A DNA stretch of 64,000 nt from Oenanthe sinensis (Eukaryota > Streptophyta > Magnoliopsida > Apiales > Apiaceae): positions 41,246,501 through 41,310,500 of the forward strand of contig CM053794.1 in assembly GCA_028671895.1 (NCBI GenBank), read 5' to 3'. The position numbers were made by a program, and so were the translations under genes. Under the pieces are notes generated by a model, which saw only the letters and a list, made by a program, of their open reading frames with translations, did no database searches and was not told the origin of the DNA. Of this stretch, positions 59,602 to 64,000 are shown piece after piece. Every line of letters begins with the position of its first letter. Within the stretch, counting starts at the first letter, position 1.

Positions 59602-62063
59602 ATGGCATCCTCGGATGAAGAGGAAGAACGAGTGCCTCGTAGTGTGACAGATTACTATTTTGAGGACGAGCACCGGGAGCCTGTATCATTTGTGGAGGAG
59701 TTGCCCCTTCAGTGGCATCAAGGCGAGAGTAGTGGACGGAAGAGAAAAAGTATTGTTTTGAGAGGAAAAGTAGATAATGGGATACGGACCATATATGTGC
59801 CAGTTACTGCATGGAAGTTTGATCTTTTGGATTCAAAGCTCAAGATATCTGTTCTTTCTAAAAGTTGTTGGGTGAAGCTGCAATCTCCAAAGAAGAGTTA
59901 TGCTGAAAATATTGTCAGAACCATCTTGATTACTTTGCATGTGCTACATTATTGTAGAAGCAACCGCAGATCAACCAACAAATCTGTGTCGGATCACATA
60001 TCACAAGTTTACAGGTTTCTGTTACATATTGTGTCATATATGTAGAGCACTCCTTTTCACTGTTCAGTTGCTAATTCAATATCTCAATGATAGGTATGGA
60101 CGTCGGCTTTCTAAGGATGATCTAATGGATCACATGGATTTAGTTGGTGAGGCTGTTAAAAAGGATAAAGTACTCGCGAAATCAAAGGTTTGTCTTAGTT
60201 CGAGTTTATTAGTTAGTTTGTAATCCTTAGTTCGAGTTTATTATTTAGTTTGTAATCTATTAAAACATAGATATCGGCGACCCCTAAAATAAAAGGAAAT
60301 ATATGATTTAGCAAAAATATAAAAGAAAAATATGTAATTAATAGCCGAGCACTGTCATATAGGTCTTTTGTGTTTTTAAAATAGATATTATTACCATTTT
60401 ATGCATTAATGACACATCATTTAACTCGAGTTATTTAAAGTAGAAGATGCATAGAGATTATAATGTATTCATCTCTGTGACTTGCAAAATTAATTGAAAG
60501 TTTTCCAGCTTAGATACTCACTCATACAATTATACAAACATAGGAAATGATAATTGTGAAGACAAGTGTCCTTTACATTAGTTAAATGTTGATCAATAAA
60601 GAGTTACACATTCAATGAAGAAATAAAGTACGACTACATTGTTGGTCTAGGCGTCGTATTCATGTAGAAATTATTAGCAGTATTACTAGTAGAAATTGCA
60701 TAATAGTTATTTTGTTAATTAGATTCAAAAGTTAACACTGGGTAATAAAGACCCTAAACCTGTTGGGATTTTTACGTCATCAGTATTGTTGGAACTAACA
60801 GAAAAGTAAATGTATTTCTACTTATAGAATGGATGGAGTACTATTAATGATACTAAACGAGTTTCTTATTGATCAGTTTGTGATTACACTTTTGGATGAG
60901 AAGAATGGAAAGACCAAGAAAAACAAAGCTTTTGCTGAGGTAAAAACTCGTTTCTAATTCAGTCTTCTGAGTTAACTAGTTAATGTTTCGTTTATGAGCA
61001 AGTACTCATGATTGCAGGATTCTAAAACTACTAAAATGTCTGAGGTTTTATGTGATGATATGATTGAGGAAGTTGAAGGAAGCTCTTCGGACGATGATGA
61101 TGAACAGGGCAGAGGAGTTTGTGATATTTGTGATGACGGGGGCAATATTTTACGGTGTGTATATAATGTTTACTTTTCACTAAGTTGGGTTTTGTACATC
61201 ATCTACAGTGATCATCAATTCATCATATCTTAAACTACTGATCTGTGTCATCATTTACAATGTTTATATGTATGTAATATCACTGCTTGAATTTTGTATT
61301 GCTTCCCATCCAGTATGTTACTAATGCTCATATAATCTAATTCTACTGTAATTGGACTGCCTATAGTATTATTTCTATGAGAAACACCTCTTGTACTCTT
61401 CATTGTTTCATATAGTTAGATAAATATACCCTAAGTAGTAGTAAATGTGTGGCTTTATCGGCTATGTAAACTTTAAGCAACTTTCCAAAAATCAATTCCT
61501 TTTTTTATCACGTGTTTCATGACATCTATTCTTTCCGTTTTTTTGCATCTTTACTGCTTAATATGTGCTTGCTTGTAGGAACTTACTAAAAAAATAGAAT
61601 TTTTGGCCAATTAAGGATTAGCTGGATAAATAGCTCAAGTAACTTATATTTCTAGATTAAATGACAGAACTTTACTGATATTTTCCAAAAATTCCAGCTG
61701 TGGGAATTGTAGCCAAATAAAGGGTTGCTTTGCTTGGATTTTGTGGTAGCTATACTAAAGGGTTGTTAACAAATTTTTGATCTCACGCAGTTGCGAAGGG
61801 GAGTGTTTGAGGTCTTTTCATCCCTCTGTGGAAAACAATTGTAAATCTCTTGGATTCGCTAATGATGAAGTAGAGGTATGACATTATTCTACAACTTTGT
61901 TTCATCTGCATTACTTTGTTTTGCAATGAGCATAAAACACGGTTATATTTATATTTTGAAGGCCATCTGCAATTTTTTTTGTAAAAATTGCAAATATAAA
62001 CAACACCAATGCTTCATCTGTGGAAAACTGGGATCTTCGGATAAAGACTCTGCTGTTGCTGAG
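59602..62063 (+). CDS. EDM2-like PHD-finger regulator, 5' part only
   Basis: The first six exons (59602-60014, 60094-60187, 60877-60939, 61018-61154, 61791-61875, 61962-62063; 298 residues, all phases agree) of a nuclear chromatin regulator like Arabidopsis EDM2. EDM2 reads histone marks and controls RPP7 splicing/polyadenylation and silencing at intronic transposons. Evidence: SVTDYYFEDEHREPVSFVEELPLQW, then an acidic linker (EEVEGSSSDDDDEQ). The atypical PHD finger follows: VCDICDDGGNILRCEGECLRSFH and later FFCKNCKYKQHQCFICGKLGSSDKDS. The final exon ends in AEV, where EDM2 continues with a further Cys/His block. No such exon appears before the window ends, so the next intron exceeds 1.9 kb or the gene is truncated. 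Confidence 0.9.
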
Positions 62064-64000
62064 GTATGATCTATGTTTCAAATATAACTGCCTTGTGAAC
62101 TATCTTCATTTAAATTGTGGTATTTAGTTATAAATGTCAGTTGGATTCATAAAAATTAAAAAAAACAATTTGTCACCTTAAATGTCACTGAATAACTGAA
62201 TATTCTCATTCCTGTTACCAAATCGTTAGCATCTTAAACTCTCTTTTCAATTTTATGTTCTTTTAAGGATGGATGAAAGTACGGAACATTACAGTGGGAT
62301 TCTGAAGTAGTTGATACGCTTCTCTCTTCCTATAGAGAAAAAACTAAGAAAAGTTTTCTTTGTTGTTCAGGGTTCTTTATTAGAGTTGTAGCAGAAGAGA
62401 AACTTAAAATTTAATTTGCAGAAAAAATATTTCAATATTATTAGGCCAAAAATAAATTTAGAAATAATTACGGGGGAAACATTATAAACTTATATGGTAA
62501 ATGTTTATATATGGTGTTGATACATACTAGTGTTCACGTGAGGCTGTGCCAGAACATTTACTTGAGAGTCAACACTCTTTCTTTTGAATAGCACATCCAT
62601 AGGTTATCAATCTGGAATTGCAATACTTATAATATCTTAATGTCCTTTATAAGTTGTAAATAAGTGAACACCTTAGCACAAAATGCATCCATTTCATTCT
62701 GCCTAATACGTTGGACTGTGATCTATATAACGTAGGCATCAAACACCTTTTTATCAGAAGGATCTACTTTTGGCTAATGGCTTGATACAAGTTATAACCA
62801 TATACATTTTTTACATTACCTTATAAATGCATACTTTATAATCAGAAAAACGAAAACCCGAATTTATGGCAAAACTCATCAAGTAACCCGTTTATGTTTC
62901 CCTTTTCTCCTACCCAGTCTCTGGAGAACATGCTAAGCGGACCTAGGCAACCTAGCCTAGGGTTTTCTTAGGTGTTCCTCGTGTATTTGATTTTCATTTG
63001 TAATGTTCTGATGTGTATAATATAAATGGAAACATATATATTATTCACACCAGGAGATAATAATTTAGGGATTAGTGATACCAGTGTAGATTAAAATAAT
63101 TAATTCTGATAAACTCCAGTTTTTTAGCTTTATTTTAGTAAGTAACAGATACTTTTACGAAAGTGAAATAAATATGTAAAACAGCTATTAATATTAAAGA
63201 TCTTATCATCCATGGAAAACAATATAATTAATATTTTTTGGCATTCAAATGTTGCATTACATATGGCAGCTTGCCGTGTTTTCTATTTTTCACAATGTTA
63301 GGAAGTTTCCTGTAATTTGGGTAAAACACCCGAAACTGTATTTTAATTCTAGAGTGCGCCCCACTCCCGAGTTTTTTTGAGGGTGGAAAGCAAAGGAATG
63401 CAAGAGAAAGTAAATGGAATGGAGTGTAATGAGTTTCAATAACCTGCTTCCTTTAAAAATCTTAGAGTGGAACTACTTTCACTCACTTGCCCCCCGAGTT
63501 GGAAGGGAAGCATATAATTAGTTGTTAAATTACAAATTTATCCTTTTATTTAGAAGGTTATAATTTATAGTAAGGGTATATTTGTAATATTACATTTTCC
63601 TTTCCCACGTGCTTTCCCAACCTTTGGAGTGAAAGTATGTTGAATTTACTTCCCTCTTCAATTGCTTTCCTTCCTAGAAGAAGCTTAGGAGCACAAATAG
63701 GAATGCTAATTATGATATTTTCTTTCCTCCCATTTTAAAACTCAGAAGCGGGGTGTAGAGTTCTCTAAAATACTGTTAGAATTCAGAAAACCATGTTTTC
63801 TATTTGGAAAGCAGCTAACTCGAATATGTTTTCAGTTTTCATGTGTTTTCTAACAAAAACCTTCTGTAAGCCGGTGAAATATACACACCCTTAGAGTTTA
63901 ATTGAGGTGATGAAGGACTTTCTTTAGCTCTTAACCATACTATAACTATAGAGTACTATTGGTGCCTATGTCGGGTTTAATAGATCTAGATATGGACTTT
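62064..64000. other. probable long intron of the EDM2-like gene
   Basis: Begins with a donor (GAG|GTATGA). No coding block of EDM2 type is found on the plus strand. AT-rich, with a MITE-like element at 63352-63760. Confidence 0.55.
63352..63760. mobile_element. MITE-like element with GC-richer inverted ends
   Basis: The left end GAGTGCGCCCCACTCCCGAG and the reverse complement of the right end CTCTACACCCCGCTTCTGAG align over 20 bp with several mismatches. The interior is purine-rich on the left and pyrimidine-rich on the right. No coding capacity and no clear target duplication. Confidence 0.5.

Noticed and set aside
60800..60850. Stowaway-like end 'atggatggagta' in the EDM2-like gene
   Set aside because: Only one end is seen; no matching CTCCxxCCGT start within a reasonable distance.
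1..64000. CRISPR arrays, operons, bacterial ribosome binding sites
   Set aside because: Nothing of the kind; the gene structure is wholly plant nuclear.

Overview
The window is nuclear DNA of a flowering plant, most likely a eudicot. The genes are split into many short exons with GT-AG introns, the spacers are very AT-rich, and the proteins include plant-only families (KIN-12 kinesin, DIR1-like lipid transfer protein, GDPDL, EDM2). An asterid is plausible, but the sequence alone does not fix the family.

Layout, left to right. 1-8238: a perfect mitosis-specific activator (MSA) element, then a 16-exon KIN-12-class kinesin (+). 10330-16130: a TIM22-type inner-membrane translocase subunit (+) whose first intron holds a defective LTR retrotransposon; a solo LTR of a related family lies just downstream. 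18351-20699: ribosomal protein eS8 (+), with site II and telo-box promoter motifs. 22758-23975: a degraded cystatin-like gene (+). 24079-28260: a broken L1-type LINE (-). 28546-29210: a copied fragment of the eS8 3' end. 30251-37998: a nine-exon GPI-anchored GDPD-like gene (-) with a frameshift in exon 2. 40754-41068: a DIR1-like lipid transfer protein (-). 43878-44949: a Rho GDP-dissociation inhibitor (+). 49707-56528: a 14-exon fimbrin (+) with an unusual repeat-bearing tail. 59602 to the right edge: the 5' part of an EDM2-like PHD-finger regulator (+), cut off by the window.

The spacers and introns are rich in small transposons: at least four Stowaway-type MITEs, a dispersed MITE present twice (once nested inside a Stowaway), a 940-bp hAT-type non-autonomous element with an 8-bp target duplication, and a SINE with a target duplication of at least 15 bp. 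Short tandem direct duplications (periods 42 to 435 bp) recur through introns and leaders, some copying exon ends.

The genes are not an operon-like pathway. However, the order kinesin / TIM22 / GDPDL / LTP / fimbrin / EDM2 closely resembles, from memory, the Arabidopsis chromosome 5 region around At5g55390-At5g55520 and its chromosome 4 partner around At4g26660-At4g26700. It therefore reads as an ancient conserved block into which eS8, RhoGDI and many transposons have been added. I found no evidence of an undescribed gene system. The most notable items are the broken GDPDL reading frame, the fimbrin tail, the duplicated exon ends and the nested or target-duplicated mobile elements. Exon borders were read by eye from splice signals and phase and are not confirmed by transcripts.
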